DNA of 64,000 nt, from NCBI RefSeq assembly GCF_036373705.1, contig NW_027102725.1, positions 62,001 to 126,000 of the forward strand, given 5' to 3'. Position numbers and translations under genes: made by a program. The notes below the pieces were generated by a model, which had not been told where the DNA came from, ran no database searches, and saw nothing but the letters and a program-made list of their open reading frames with translations. This DNA comes from Amia ocellicauda (taxonomy: Eukaryota; Chordata; Actinopteri; Amiiformes; Amiidae). Positions 48,791-59,900 of the stretch are shown piece by piece (position 1 is the stretch's first letter; every line of letters begins with the position of its first letter).

Positions 48791-49200
48791 GATAATCCAT
48801 GCCAGAATTAAAAATGAATACACAGAGAAAATCATCAATGAATCAATACATGTTGAAATAAATAAATGAATACATCAATAAATAAATAGACATTTAGACA
48901 ATAGACATAGGTCAATATGCAGCGGCTCGTTTGGAAAACCGAGCTCAACATCCTTCCCCAACAAATAGGCCACGACTTGCCGCAGCCCTGTAGACGGGGC
49001 GTCCATTTTCCACATGAATTTACTAGCTAAGAGTTGTATTGTTGTGCAGAAGCTATTTTTGACTTTGTTCTGAATCGCACTGTCTGTTACACGTGGCTCG
49101 AAGCCCAATGTTTGCGCTACAATGTTAACGTTCATATTTCACACTTTCTATTTTTGTCTTTTTTTTAGCCCAAGTGTCCAGGCTTTTCGCGCATGTAGAC
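48791..49200. other. No feature recognised
   Basis: AT-rich at left. A minus-strand frame of 86 codons (48875-49135) has no recognised family. Confidence 0.35.
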
Positions 49201-49369
49201 GATGTGCAAAAAGAAGCGCACTTTCCCGCTCCAGCGCCACGCTGTTATGTCATGCTGTAAATATAGTAGTACTGTGATGAGCCAGTCGGCTCTGTCACTG
49301 ATTGAATTGGCTCTTATTAACCCTAATTGGACTGAGCATTGCGACCAATCACGGGATGTCATACCGGGA

Positions 49370-49500
49370 GCAGATGGGGATATAAGCAGTGCTCAGAAGA
49401 CACAAGAGAGACTCTTTCTATGGCTAGCATTGCTTGTGTTGGTTTGTGTGCAGATAATAGGGGGCTGCTTGTTTTTACATGTGCAGTGTGCAGTGTGCAG
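49370..49500 (+). promoter_or_regulatory. Promoter-like stretch before inverted-repeat copy B
   Basis: An inverted-strand CCAAT context and GATATAAG (about 49378-49385) precede a short frame from 49420. A triplet of the 7-bp word 'gtgcagt' follows at about 49481-49504. It could be the U3/R part of an LTR that continues into copy B. Copy A lacks this part. Confidence 0.3.
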
Positions 49501-49513
49501 TGTGCGCCAAATG

Positions 49514-50056
49514 CTGGGGAGCTGTTCAGTTGACGGGAGCTCTCTGACTCTATTTTAAATCTATATGTATTTGTTTGTGGGATTATGTGTATTTGATTAC
49601 ATGTTTTCATTGTTTAAACTTGATTTTATACAAGTCCTTGCCCATAGTAATAGTTTCTTTGCTTTAATTTATGAATTTATGGTTAGACTTAAACATACTG
49701 CTATTAATCAGTCTGTGTAACAGGGCCAAGTGAGTGAGTGATTGATTGATTGGATTGTGCTGATCCTATTAGCTATATTCCAATCAATTGATCTAAAACA
49801 ACAATTAACCCGTTTTTTATTTTTTTTTGGCTTGTTGTGAATTTTGGCTTTACATTGAAGAGTTTGTATTGTGTTCCTTTTTTAGTTGAAATTGCTGTTG
49901 GAAGATCGTATTTTTTTTTCGCCACACTGCTCGGCCGCACCACTCGCACTGACTGAATCTTGTGTTGAGGTGTGTGTGCTGCACCAAACGGGAGCACCGG
50001 GACAATGTCATCATACGCAGCACATCAACACAACATTCATACTTTTTTTCTGTCTT
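49514..50056 (+). repeat. Inverted-repeat copy B (0.54 kb)
   Basis: Closely matching reverse-complement partner of 42301-42842. AATAAA follows at about 50074. The adjoining sequence differs between copies, so these are more likely two insertions of one family than the ends of one 7.7-kb element. Confidence 0.85.
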
Positions 50057-50089
50057 GTATTCATTTATAAGAAATAAAAACATAAGAAC

Positions 50090-50561
50090 AGACATCCTTT
50101 CTCAGACGGGACCCGGCACATTCGCGAACGACATCACTATTCTGTCCCTGTGCGCCGTGTTGATCTGGGTCCTGCTCCCAGGTCTGCCACCTCCCCTCCT
50201 GTCTGCTGTAGTCCACTTTCCAATGTGGGAGGTCTCTGCGGCTCGTATCAGACGCTCCCTCCTCTCCTCTCCCAGGGCAGGGTGATTAAGTGGGGACGCG
50301 TGTGAAGAGTGCAGGTGGACCCAGGTGAGTTGTGCGGTGGTGATTGGCTCAAAGAAACACAAATAATAAGGCACGCGTGCAAACAATCAAAATAATACTA
50401 AGTGAATAACAAATTAAACAATAAAGTGAAAGATAATCAACACACAAAATAATGGCAATATAGAACCAAACAAAATACACAAGCCATATTGCATAAAGTG
50501 AAGTGAAATATAAATATAATAAGTAATGGTGATTAAGGAGCTAATTAACACCGTCCGTGAC
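50090..50561 (-). mobile_element. LTR-like fossil
   Basis: On the minus strand it opens TGTCACGGACGG and runs through AT-rich then GC-rich sequence, in the style of a fish LTR U3 region. It shares the TGTCACG word with the stretch at 59901, but there it is at the other strand's end. No partner LTR or protein region. Confidence 0.25.
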
Positions 50562-50985
50562 ATTTACATTGGTTGGGTGTGTGGATACCAGTAATAATTT
50601 TTGTTTTATTGAAATACAAAATAATTCTATTTTTCCGAAGTGCTGAACTTTAATACAGTCTAGAAAGATTAATATTTTTTGTCTTGGGCTATATTATTAT
50701 TACCATAGTTTTTCTATTGTATAAGTATCTTGGAGTAGGGGCATCTCACCTGTCCTGTCCTGTAAGATTTGGGAGGGTAGGAATAGTGTAGTTATTTTCT
50801 CTGTTTACTTGTTGTGTGCCCCATTACTGTTAGTTCAGGTAGCCACTGTGAATTTAAATCCTGAACCCTACTTTGCCAAATAAGGTCACAGCTTTACTTT
50901 GGTATGTAAAAAAAAAAAGAAATAAGAAAAAAAAGAAAACGCAGGATAGGCACATACCTCAAATTTGGCACATACCCCCTGTGGC
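50562..50985. other. No feature recognised
   Basis: AT-rich sequence with an A-rich run near 50908-50940. Confidence 0.4.
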
Positions 50986-51135
50986 CCCCCTAACTGGCAC
51001 CGTGGACAAAACACTGTCAGCACCCCCCCCACCACTAACATCATGGACAATACACCCCCCCGATGATGGCCCCGCTACGATTACAACTGGCCCCAGCCAT
51101 GCCCCCCGAGATGAAAGGGGCTAGAACCACCGCTG
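50986..51135. mobile_element. hAT-type terminus with C-rich body
   Basis: The right end read on the minus strand is CAGCGGTGGTTCTAG, a hAT-style terminus, followed by C/G-rich variable sequence. The left end was not found. Confidence 0.35.
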
Positions 51136-51770
51136 AATGGCTTGTTAGTGAGTTTGACTTAGGATCATGTTTTTAGTGGTTTAATATCTGCAATATGAAT
51201 AGCCTACAATCATTACACATAAGTTTGATTTAAAATAACTAATTAAAGGTTAGATATACTGTATAACTTTGAATACTATTCTATACGGAGACATTATGTA
51301 TTCTTACCATGGCAACTTCGATATTCTTGTTTCTATTAACTTTTGCATGTAAAGATTACATATTGTGGTTATGGGATACTTCGTTGCATTTTTTGGCATG
51401 TTGTTGTCTTCTTTCATGTATGACTTTTAACTTCATACCCTATAGGATCCAATAACTTTAAACAGTATAACAATAATAATATTATAAGAGAAGAACAGCT
51501 AATGTATTGTTTACATGCAAAACCTTGGAAAAACATACTATAGTAAGCAAATGTAAACTATGAGGAAATATAATATTTGCACCCACAGTATAATGGACTG
51601 GGGGATAATCAGTATTTAAAAACTTTAAACTTTCAATATTTCCTTAAGTGACATTACGTGTACATCTAGATTGGTGATTGTTTCGTTACTCTGTAGTATT
51701 TCCTTCTTTGTGTCATCCTGCCGAGCTCATGAATTCTTGCCAAGGATGTTTTTCCTTGACTCCTTTATTC
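51136..51770. other. AT-rich, no feature recognised
   Basis: No frame, RNA gene or repeat recognised. Confidence 0.4.
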
Positions 51771-51777
51771 TCCGCAG

Positions 51778-51920
51778 TGAGGCTGACTGGGACGAAGTAT
51801 GGCTGTGGAGATGGGGGTGTGGGGCCTGCACGGTCATGGTCTCGCAATACCAGCCCCAGTCCAAGAGGATACTGTATATTTTCTGTGACATCTTCCGAGG
51901 AACAGTGCCTTCATTGAAAC
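51778..51920 (+). pseudogene. Aldehyde oxidase / xanthine dehydrogenase exon fragment
   Basis: After a splice-acceptor-like 'tctccgcag', one frame reads RLTGTKYGCGDGG and the next reads GCGACTVMVSQYQPQSKRIL. Together these span the plant-type 2Fe-2S domain of the aldehyde oxidase/xanthine dehydrogenase family, with the cysteines of the GCG...CGAC cluster. A one-base loss separates the two pieces, and a second shift follows where the family has HYSVNACL (here IFSVTSS). It is a dead exon. The retained acceptor and lack of joined neighbouring exons point to a genomic duplicate rather than a processed copy. Tandem AOX genes and pseudogenes are common in vertebrates. Confidence 0.75.
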
Positions 51921-51939
51921 TGTGGCGACATAGAAACTA

Positions 51940-52432
51940 AAGCAATCTTCTGTCCTGTCTCGAAGCAGTACAAGGAGAAGCTGACATGGGAGACGTCAAA
52001 CAGCAGCTAGATTATTTATTATTATTTGTAAACCTAATAAACTGCCTGGCTTGAAATGTCTCTATGGTGACATAGTGAAAAAAGGTGTTACGAGTTGGAC
52101 GCCATGGCGTAACAAACTGAAAAAAACAGTTTTCGGCTAGAGAACATTTGACAGTACCTGATATTATGGCAACTGCCCTGTTTTGGAAATTACAACATTT
52201 AATATCTTTGGTTTATATTTACAATAGGGCTATTTAGAAACATTAAGGCAGATTGCATGCTTCTCCTGAAACCTCCGAAGTTTGCTTACTAATTACAGAC
52301 TATAAAACATTTTTCACGACTTCAAAATCAATCAACAACTTTCGTTCAACAAACACAATACATTTTATTTAGCTTCATTGAGAGATTGACTAAAGTTAAT
52401 CAAAGTAAAAACATTTCTGTGTGAATCTCAAT
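51940..52432. other. No feature recognised
   Basis: AT-rich sequence. I looked for further aldehyde oxidase exons and saw none. Confidence 0.4.
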
Positions 52433-52790
52433 TGTCAGATATAAGAGTAAAGTGGGTTACAGATAATCATATCATTATGTTATCTTTCAAGTCGGAAGCA
52501 CTGCCCAAGGGGGAGGGGTTTCTGCGCACTTCCGTAGGAACCCGATCGAAACATCACTCTATCAAAGCTGGCATTGGCACCTGCGCGCGTCACTCAGAAC
52601 AGGTCCCTTCCCACTTCCTGTTCTATAAAATGTGACGTCAGCGGAGGTTCATCCTCTTTTGCCTCTTCGCTGGACTCAGGAATGTAAGCTCTCTGTGTTT
52701 GTAATAAACATTCAAACTGCGTATTTCATCTGGCTAGCTGGCTCACTTCATAGTGTTGTTCACCACCGTTTTTCACTACACATAGTCTCT
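52433..52790 (+). mobile_element. LTR-like fossil
   Basis: TATAAAAT (52624-52631) next to a TGACGTCA motif is followed 79 bp later by AATAAA (52703-52708), an LTR-like spacing. A stretch of about 58 bp (52476-52534) recurs inverted at 53472-53530. Borders are approximate and no internal region is identified. Confidence 0.3.
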
Positions 52791-53470
52791 GTCTGGTGTG
52801 TGTTTAGTTATTATTGATAGCTAATCCCAATTCTGCCCCTTTCGGTTTCAGTTTCGTTCACAAGAAGACCCTTTAAAAAATAATAGTCGTATTTATATAG
52901 TTCTATATATATTCCGACTGCTTGCTGTGTTGGTTGTTTGTCCACAGGGCTTTTTCCTCCACAGCAGGAGTGCTAGCAGCGGCAGTAAAATCCATGAAGG
53001 TCTTCCTGTCATGCGATATGTTTATATTGTATATTGTTCAGCTCGGCTACTCTGCTGATTAGCCAGCTATGTATTATATTGTATTTTTCTCATTGGGTCT
53101 GTGACCCGCTCCTATTGGATCAGGGGTCCACTGCCATGATATTGCACGGAGGCCGCACAAGTGCTTGATTGCCTACACCAGACATTGTGCAAGTAGATTA
53201 CGGCCTCGCTCCTAGCTGCACTAGTAGAGCAGCCGGCCTTGTTCTTGTAAGTGGAGGGCATAAGAGTTAACCTCTGTAGCCCCGCTTTGTATATGCTGAT
53301 AGCAGACAGCTCCCGGTAGAGCGTGACTATGGTCCTCGCTCCTGGACGGCTCAGGTGCGGCCCTACGGGATCCCTGAGGTAACTGTCTGGAGTTGTGTTG
53401 CCTAGGCACACTTGCGGTGCACCTCGTGGCAGGCTCCCTTATCAGCTCGCTGCCTCTGCCCCTGCGACAG
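52791..53470. other. Unassigned stretch
   Basis: GC-richer from 53100 to 53420 with a 99-codon minus-strand frame (53112-53411) of unknown family. It may belong to the same old element as its LTR-like neighbours. Confidence 0.25.
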
Positions 53471-53471
53471 C

Positions 53472-53530
53472 TTTGTTATACAGCAACCCCTCCCCCTTGG
53501 GCAGTGCTTCCGACTTGAAAGATAACGATA
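53472..53530 (-). repeat. Inverted copy of the 52476-52534 stretch
   Basis: Shares 'ttcaagtcggaagcactgcc' and the following 'aagggggaggggt' in reverse complement. Confidence 0.75.
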
Positions 53531-53714
53531 GGTTGCGTATGCAATACAGTACACACAAACCATTATTTGAATAGGCACACAAAGCGCCAACTAAGCATGA
53601 ATGATAGTATAAATGAAAAACACTTGTGGCTTTTGCTTTTTCATGTACAGGGCATAGCAGTTTGCAATAAAGTTTATTCATACATGTAGTAAACACACAT
53701 ACACACAGGCATCC

Positions 53715-55160
53715 AAATGTGTAAAGTATGCTTCCAACAAGGCCGACTTCATCTCCGCCTTCGCCTCCCACCACTCTCTGGATTTCCTTGCTCTCACTGA
53801 GACATGGATTTCCCCGGAGAACTCATCCACCCCTGCTGCCTTATCCTCTGTGTTTGTCCTGTCCCACTCCCCCTGTCTTACTGGGTGGGGGGGGAATAGG
53901 GCTCCTGATCTCCCCTTCTCTGCTCTTCTCTGTGCCACCCCCTTCTCTCTCCTCTATCGCCTCCAACAGCTTTGAATTCCCTCTCACCTCTTTCTTCTAG
54001 TTCTCTACTGTCCTCCTGGTCCACTCACCACCTTCCTGGATGAACTCGACTTTCTTCTCTCCTCCCTCCCCTCGCTGTCCTCACCTACCATCCTCTCCAA
54101 ACCCTCCCACTCTGCCGGATTTCTTCCTCTCTTTTACTCCTTTAACTTCTCTCTTCGTCTCCACCCACTCACAGTGCAGGTTGCCAGTTAGACCTCATCT
54201 TGTCTAGAGGCTGTTCCCCTTCGCAACTCTTCGTGACACCCCTGGACATCTCAGACTCAGAATCACCACCGAGACGGCTCTCCTGGCAGTCACTGACTCC
54301 CCCCGGTGTGCTCGGGCGGCCTCCCTCTCCTCAGTCCTCATCCTCCTTGATCTCTCTGCAGCATTTGACACTGTCGATCACTCCATCCTCCTCTCCTACC
54401 TTGCTGACCTCGGTATCTCTGGAACTGCTCTCACCTGGATCTCCTCCTACCTCAACGACTGGACCTACCAAGTGACATGGCAAGGTTCCTCATCCACCCC
54501 CCAACCTCTCCTCATAGACGTACCCCAAGGCTCCATCCTGGGCCCGCTCCTGTTCTCTCTCTACACTCGCTCCCTGGGCCCCCTCATCGCATCCCATGGT
54601 TTCTCCTACCACTTCTATGCAGATGATGCCCAGATCTTCCTGTCTTTTCCCTCTTCTTACCCTCTCATCCCTTCTCGCATCTCTTCCTGTTTGTCTGCTA
54701 TCTCCGCCTGGATGCAGTCACACCACCTCAAGCTCAACCTCTCTAAATCGGATCTCCTCTTTTTCCCCCACTCTTCCTCACCTTCTGCTGATCTCCCCAT
54801 CTCAATCCCCTTGGAATCCACCACACTTTCTCCTGCTTCTTCCGCTAAAAATCTAGGAGTCATCCTTGATCCTGCGCTCTCCTACACCCAGCACATCACC
54901 ACACTGACAGGCACCTGCAGATTCTTCCTGAGCAACATACGCCGAATCCGTCCCTTCCGCACCAACTTCTTGACTCAGCTGCTCGTCCAGTCACTGGTCC
55001 TCTCCCGCCTGGACTACTGCAACTCCCTCCTGGCCGGCCTGCCTGCAACTACTACCCGCTGCTCCAGCTCATCCAGAACTCTGCGGCTCACCTGGTAATC
55101 TCTTTCCCTCGCACACACTACTCCACTGCTCCGCTCCCGCCACTGGCTCCCGATACCGAC
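53715..55160 (+). mobile_element. L2-clade LINE fragment, internally deleted
   Basis: Endonuclease part first: DFLALTETWISP (about 53780) and HSPCLTG. Sequence between endonuclease and reverse transcriptase is missing or scrambled. The reverse transcriptase follows: DLSAAFDTVDHSIL (about 54350), PQGSILGPLLFSLY (about 54525) and the catalytic YADD (about 54618). It ends with LDYCNSLLAGLP. The frame changes several times, so it is dead. The C-rich pyrimidine codon bias is typical of this fish LINE group. Confidence 0.85.
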
Positions 55161-55548
55161 ACAATATTATTATTATTTTTTTTATTTCTTGGCAGACGCC
55201 CTTATCCAGGGCGACTTACAAAATAAGTGCAATACAAAGTGCAAGAATACAGTTAAATACAAGGCATCAAACATTACAGATTCAAATTTACATTAAACAA
55301 AGCAATTCAAGATATAATACATTTTACAACTTCCAATTTATACAGTTAAGTGCAGTAAGTGCGGACATACATCCTGGAAAGTAAAGCTAAGTGCTGTCAA
55401 GATGTAAGGTACAGTCAAGGGTTACGGGAAAGGGAGCAAGGAGGAAAATCAATCAATAATCCAAGAAGCATGACAAAATGCTATGAAGTGCTATCTAACG
55501 GGGATTAAAGGGACTAATATTACAAGTACTGTCTGAAAAGATGTCTTG
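55160..55548 (-). repeat. L2-type LINE 3' tail, inverted
   Basis: On the minus strand it ends with the conserved tail 'gtcgccctggataagggcg' followed by A/T-rich simple repeats. It lies head-to-head with the next tail copy. Confidence 0.8.
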
Positions 55549-55950
55549 AGTTAGCGCCGGAAGGATATATTAGTTGTAATATTAGTCCCTTTACTCTCCT
55601 GTAAGGTAGCACTTCACAACATTTTACCATGCTTCTTGCCTTGTATTACTAATACTTGTATTATTGATTTCCCCCTTGCTCCCTTTCCCGTAGCCCTTGA
55701 CTGGGACCTAACATCTTGACAGCACTTAGCTTTCACTTTCCAGGATGTATGACTTTACTTATTGTATTTACTTGTGTAAATTGGAAGTTGTAAAATGTAT
55801 TATGTTTTGAATTGCCTTGTATAATGTAAATTTTAATTTGTAATGGTTGATGCCTTGTACTGAATTGTATTCTTGCACTTTGTATTGCGCTTCTATTTTG
55901 TAAGTCGCCCTGGATAAGGGCGTCTGCCAAGAAAAAAAAATAATACTAAT
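55549..55950 (+). repeat. L2-type LINE 3' tail
   Basis: A plus-strand copy of the same tail, ending 'ggataagggcgtctgccaag' plus A-rich sequence. With its inverted neighbour it forms an imperfect palindrome of about 0.8 kb centred near 55550. Confidence 0.8.
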
Positions 55951-55969
55951 AATGTGTATTCCGAACATA

Positions 55970-56308
55970 CAGTGAGGGGAAAAAAGTATTTGATCCCCTG
56001 CTGATTTTGTACGTTTGCCCACTGACAAAAAAATGATCAGTCTATAATTTTAATGGTAGGTGTATTTTAACAGTGAGAGACAGAATAACAACAAAAAAAT
56101 CCAGAAAAACGCATTTCAAAAAGTTATAAATTGATTTGCATGTTAATGAGGGAAATAAGTATTTGATCCCCTATCAATCAGCAAGATTTCTGGCTCCCAG
56201 GTGTCTTTAATACAGGTAATGAGCTGAGGTTAGGAGCACTCTCTTAAAGGGAGCACTCTCTTAAACGTACAAAATCAGCAGGGAATCAAATACTTTTTTC
56301 CCTCACTG
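55970..56308. mobile_element. Tc1/mariner-type MITE (339 bp)
   Basis: Terminal inverted repeats begin CAGTGAGGG and end CCCTCACTG, extend through 'tttgatcccctgctgatttt', and are flanked by TA at 55968-55969 and 56309-56310. No coding capacity. The family is common in fish. Confidence 0.85.
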
Positions 56309-56439
56309 TAACCCATTATCAATACAAATAAGGGGAATGTTTTTTTTTCTTTCTCTCAATGTTCTAACACTCCTCAAACAACAAAAATGCAGTAGAAGAA
56401 AAGACATTTGTGCTAGGAAAAAGAACAGAAAAAATTAGT

Positions 56440-57440
56440 CTACATCTCACCTTCTTTGTGGGTCTGGCCATAAGACTTCATCCACATCACATGCGATGTT
56501 GTCTTGAGCCAGGCAGCATGGAAAGTATCACTTGGAGTGCCATATCCAGGCCTGGCATGACCCCTGATCGAGGTCTCCACAAGCCTCCTCCATTGCCTGT
56601 AGAAGGGGTATGCGTTGGTGGGGCTGGCGATCATACACCTTCCAACGTCATACAGAGAAGAATTCTTCAATAGGATTCAAGAACGCAGATTATGGGGGCG
56701 ATTGAGTGTGATGAAAAGTGGGTGACCTGTGAACCAATTGCGGACCACAGCAGCCCGGTGGAAACTAACATTGTCCCAGATGATAACGTACCTGGGCTGT
56801 TCTGGCACCCAGTCATTAGGGATTAGTCTGTTTGTGGAGGGTGTCCAGAAATGTGATGATGTGTGCAGTGTTGTATGGGCCAAGGATTGCATGATGGTGA
56901 AGGACCGCACACATTGTTACGTTGCCACCACATTGTCCTGGGATGTTGATGATTGCACGGTGTCCGATGATATTTCTGCCGTGGCCGCTTGTTTTTGCAA
57001 GGTTGAAACCTGCCTCGTCCACATATATTAGCTCACGATGCACTGAATCTGCTTCTAGCTCCATGACAAAACAATGTAGCACAGTATGAAAAGACAGGGA
57101 TCAGTCAATATGATGTAGCACCATGCACTTCCAGATCCAGTACCAATGATAGGATAGTATATCTTACGTGCAGATATTCATATCTCAGTTGTTTTACACG
57201 GTCTGAGTTTTGTTCAAAAGGAACTCTGTATAGCTGCTTCATCCCAATTCTATTAAGTTTCAGTAGACGAGAGAGTGCAGAGAGACTCACTCTGTTGATG
57301 TTGTGGAATGTGTGTTATCTGCCATTATGTGGTCCTGCAGTTCTCTGAGTGTGATGCAGTTATTTTATATTTACAATGTGCGTCTCCTGCTCTAGGGTGA
57401 ACAGTCGACCAGATACTGGTTTTCTTGCAGTCCTCTAAAA
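56440..57440 (-). pseudogene. IS630/Tc1-like DDE transposase, copy 1 (broken)
   Basis: The helix-turn-helix part is LSRLLKLNRIGMKQLYRVPF (about 57200). The DDE domain follows after an apparent intron: IYVDEAGFNLAKTSGHGRN with the first Asp, VIIWDNVSFHR with the second Asp, and NPIEEFF with the catalytic Glu. These motifs lie in three frames, so there are at least two frameshifts, and stops are present. All three catalytic residues are still readable. A gt-starting border after the DNA-binding exon is shared with copy 2, which supports a spliced gene. Confidence 0.75.
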
Positions 57441-57764
57441 ACATTTGAATGGTTTTATAGTTTTTCCCAATTGCATACACACTATTATACCACAATACTC
57501 CTAAACTGTTAACACAATGCCCATAATAAAAAGTCACATCTGCTAAACACACAGAGGGGAAAATTCTGGCCTAAAAACTATATACACAGCCCTCAAAATC
57601 AAAGAATTGGGTCAGAATCACACACACATACATCATATCTGTTTCTCACACTGAGCATTAAGAATACACTGTGTTTAGAAAAATAAAACTCTCTCCTCAA
57701 AATGGAAGATTCATGTAGGAAAACAAAAAGAATCCATCAACACAGACAGTAAAGAACTTTATAT
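57441..57764. other. No feature recognised
   Basis: AT-rich spacer between transposase copy 1 and the SINE. Confidence 0.4.
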
Positions 57765-57774
57765 TATACAATGT

Positions 57775-58090
57775 TTGATCCTGGCCAGGCGTGGCACAGT
57801 GGTGTGTTGCCTTACAGCTCTAGGGGTCCCAGGTTCAAGACCCAGCTTGGGTTGCCTGTCTGTATGGAGTTTGCATGTTTTCCCCGGGTACATGTGGGTT
57901 TCCTCCCACCGTCCAACGACATGTGGGTTAGCTTAATTGGCCATACTAAATTGCCCTGTATGTGTGTGTTGCCCAGTGCTGGCCTGGCATCCTGCCCTGG
58001 GTGTGTTCCTGCCTTGCACCCTATGTGTGCTAGGATCAGCTCCAGCTTCCCTGCGACCCTAAGTGGTTTTGAAAATGGATGGATGCATGG
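57775..58090 (+). repeat. tRNA-derived SINE-like repeat, copy 1
   Basis: Starts 'gtggcacagtgg', has box-B-like 'aggttcaagaccc', and continues with 'gtatggagtttgcatgtt', 'gtgggtttcctcccac', 'gcgaccct' and the tail 'gaaaatggatggatg'. This is a widespread fish interspersed repeat. Confidence 0.75.
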
Positions 58091-58139
58091 ATGATCCTGC
58101 CTACCCAAAAATTATCAATGTATTTATATATAACAAGCA

Positions 58140-58870
58140 TAAAAATGCAATGACTGATAGCAGCCCACATGGTTATGTTTCCACCCCTTTGGCCAGGGAC
58201 CTGCTCGCTGGCCAATGATGTTCCTTCCCCAGCACTGCCTCTTGAATCCTACCTCGTCCACATAGATGAACTCAATGTGGTCATCGCTGGCATCAAGCTT
58301 GAGTATTCTCTGACCATGTAGGAACAGTGATTAGAACATGGTGCATTACTGCACTTCCTGGACCTCTGTCTCTTCCAAGTGCACAATAGTACTGGAAACA
58401 GTTTCATACTCACTTGCATGTAAAAGTAGCACATCTCTTTCACACGATCAGAGTTCCTCTCAAATGGTACACGATATATTTGCTTCATGCTCATCCTGTG
58501 CCTTCTCAGCAAACGATCAATAGTGGATATTGAAACATGGTCTATGTTCTGAAACATCCCATTGTCCTCTATTATACACGTTTGGATTTCTCTGAGTCTA
58601 ATCGCATTTTTTGCCAACACCATGTTGACTATTTCAGCCTCGTTTCTCCCACCAGCAGCTGGTCTTCTCAGCCCTGTATGCAAACAATACAATGTGATGT
58701 ACAGACTTGCAGTACTCTTGTTGATATATGAAATCCAAATATTGTGCATGGTAAATTTATACCCACTCACCGGTTCGTAGTCCTGAATGTCCTGATGATT
58801 CCAGCCACAGTAAAGAGGCTCAAATTGGGCTGCACTCACTGCCCAGCTTTTCGCATACTCATCCCATGGT
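58140..58870 (-). pseudogene. IS630/Tc1-like transposase, copy 2 (N-terminal half)
   Basis: The first exon-like piece ends at a gt border near 58770 (FEPLYCGWNHQDIQDYEP). A second piece starts after an AG near 58681 and holds the DNA-binding region, including IDRLLRRHRMSMKQIYRVPF. It ends at another gt border near 58415. A third begins near 58320 with FIYVDEVGF, the first catalytic motif, and is cut off near 58140. The splice-like borders agree with copy 1. Confidence 0.7.
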
Positions 58871-59074
58871 TGATTACACTATCAACCAGTGTGGCTCTTA
58901 TTTCATTCAATATATTCCGTCGCCTTCATCGTCCTCTGTGTCTTCCCCTCCCTCTTCCCCTTTCTGCTCTTTGTGGCTCCATTTTTCTTGTACAATCATG
59001 AGTCCTCGTGTGACCTTTTTATATACTTGAGAGAACGAGGACAACTGAGTGAACAATTTGGTTAATTGGGTTTG

Positions 59075-59372
59075 CACAGGGTGGTGCGGTGGTTAGTGCT
59101 GCTACCTCACAACTCCATGGGTCATGGGATCTAGTCTGTTTGGAGTTTACATGTTCTCCCCGTGTCCGTGTGGGTTTTCTCCAGGCTCTGCAGTTTCCTC
59201 CCACTGTCCAAAGACATGCAGTTTAGGTTATGTTAAATTGCTGTGTATATGTTGCCCAGCGATGGCCTGGCATCCTGTCCTGGTTGTATTCCTGCCTTGT
59301 GCCCTATCACTGCCGGGATCGGCTCTGGCTGCCCCGCGACCCTCACAGGAATTGTGTGTTTTGAAAATGGAT
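59075..59372 (+). repeat. tRNA-derived SINE-like repeat, copy 2
   Basis: Same family as 57775-58090: 'gtgcggtggttagtgctgc', 'tttggagtttacatgttctc', 'cccactgtccaaagacatgc', 'gcgaccctcac', and the tail 'gaaaatggatggatgg'. Confidence 0.75.
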
Positions 59373-59900
59373 GGATGGGTTTGCAGACGTGAAGTGTGTT
59401 GTAGTACATTAGCACTTTGAGTTTTGTCTGATGACTCATGTATTGCACAAAAGGTACAGGTGTTTTCTCAATGACAATTGTGCCAACACATTGAGAGTTG
59501 CGAGTAATGTTTTGCAACATGAGTGAACTGGACTCACCAATTGAGTTGAAGCAAGGTGAAGGTGTGCATAGTCCTGCAGAAGTGGTTCTGGGATGTTAGC
59601 TTGAACCTCGGATCACTCTGTGCATGCTTTCGGTCACAGTGTATAAACGACTGAGAAACTGTAGTGAGAGATCCTTCTCATTATGAAAGTACAGTACATA
59701 TTACTGTACCAGTAAGACTACAGCACTTACCGGTTTCCATCTCAAAATATCCCAATTATACCTGCAACAGTATAACAGCTCATATTTGATTGAACCCATT
59801 GCTCACTTGTTAAATACATTGCCTAAAAGTGTTAATTATTTCAGAGATAGTACTTCAAGAATCACTGTTAGTGTTTAAGCATTCAGAAAAACCTGAAAAT
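59373..59900. other. Flank with a possible third transposase scrap
   Basis: Around 59725-59810 the minus strand resembles the first exon-like piece of transposase copy 2, ending at a similar gt border. Otherwise nothing recognised. Confidence 0.35.

Noticed and set aside
49202-49558. 118-codon frame across the promoter-like stretch
   Set aside because: It crosses a TATA-like box and the start of a repeat copy, and no family is recognised.
42301-50056. One 7.7-kb transposon bounded by the 0.54-kb inverted pair
   Set aside because: No target duplication at the outer borders, no transposase between the copies, and unlike flanks favour two separate insertions.
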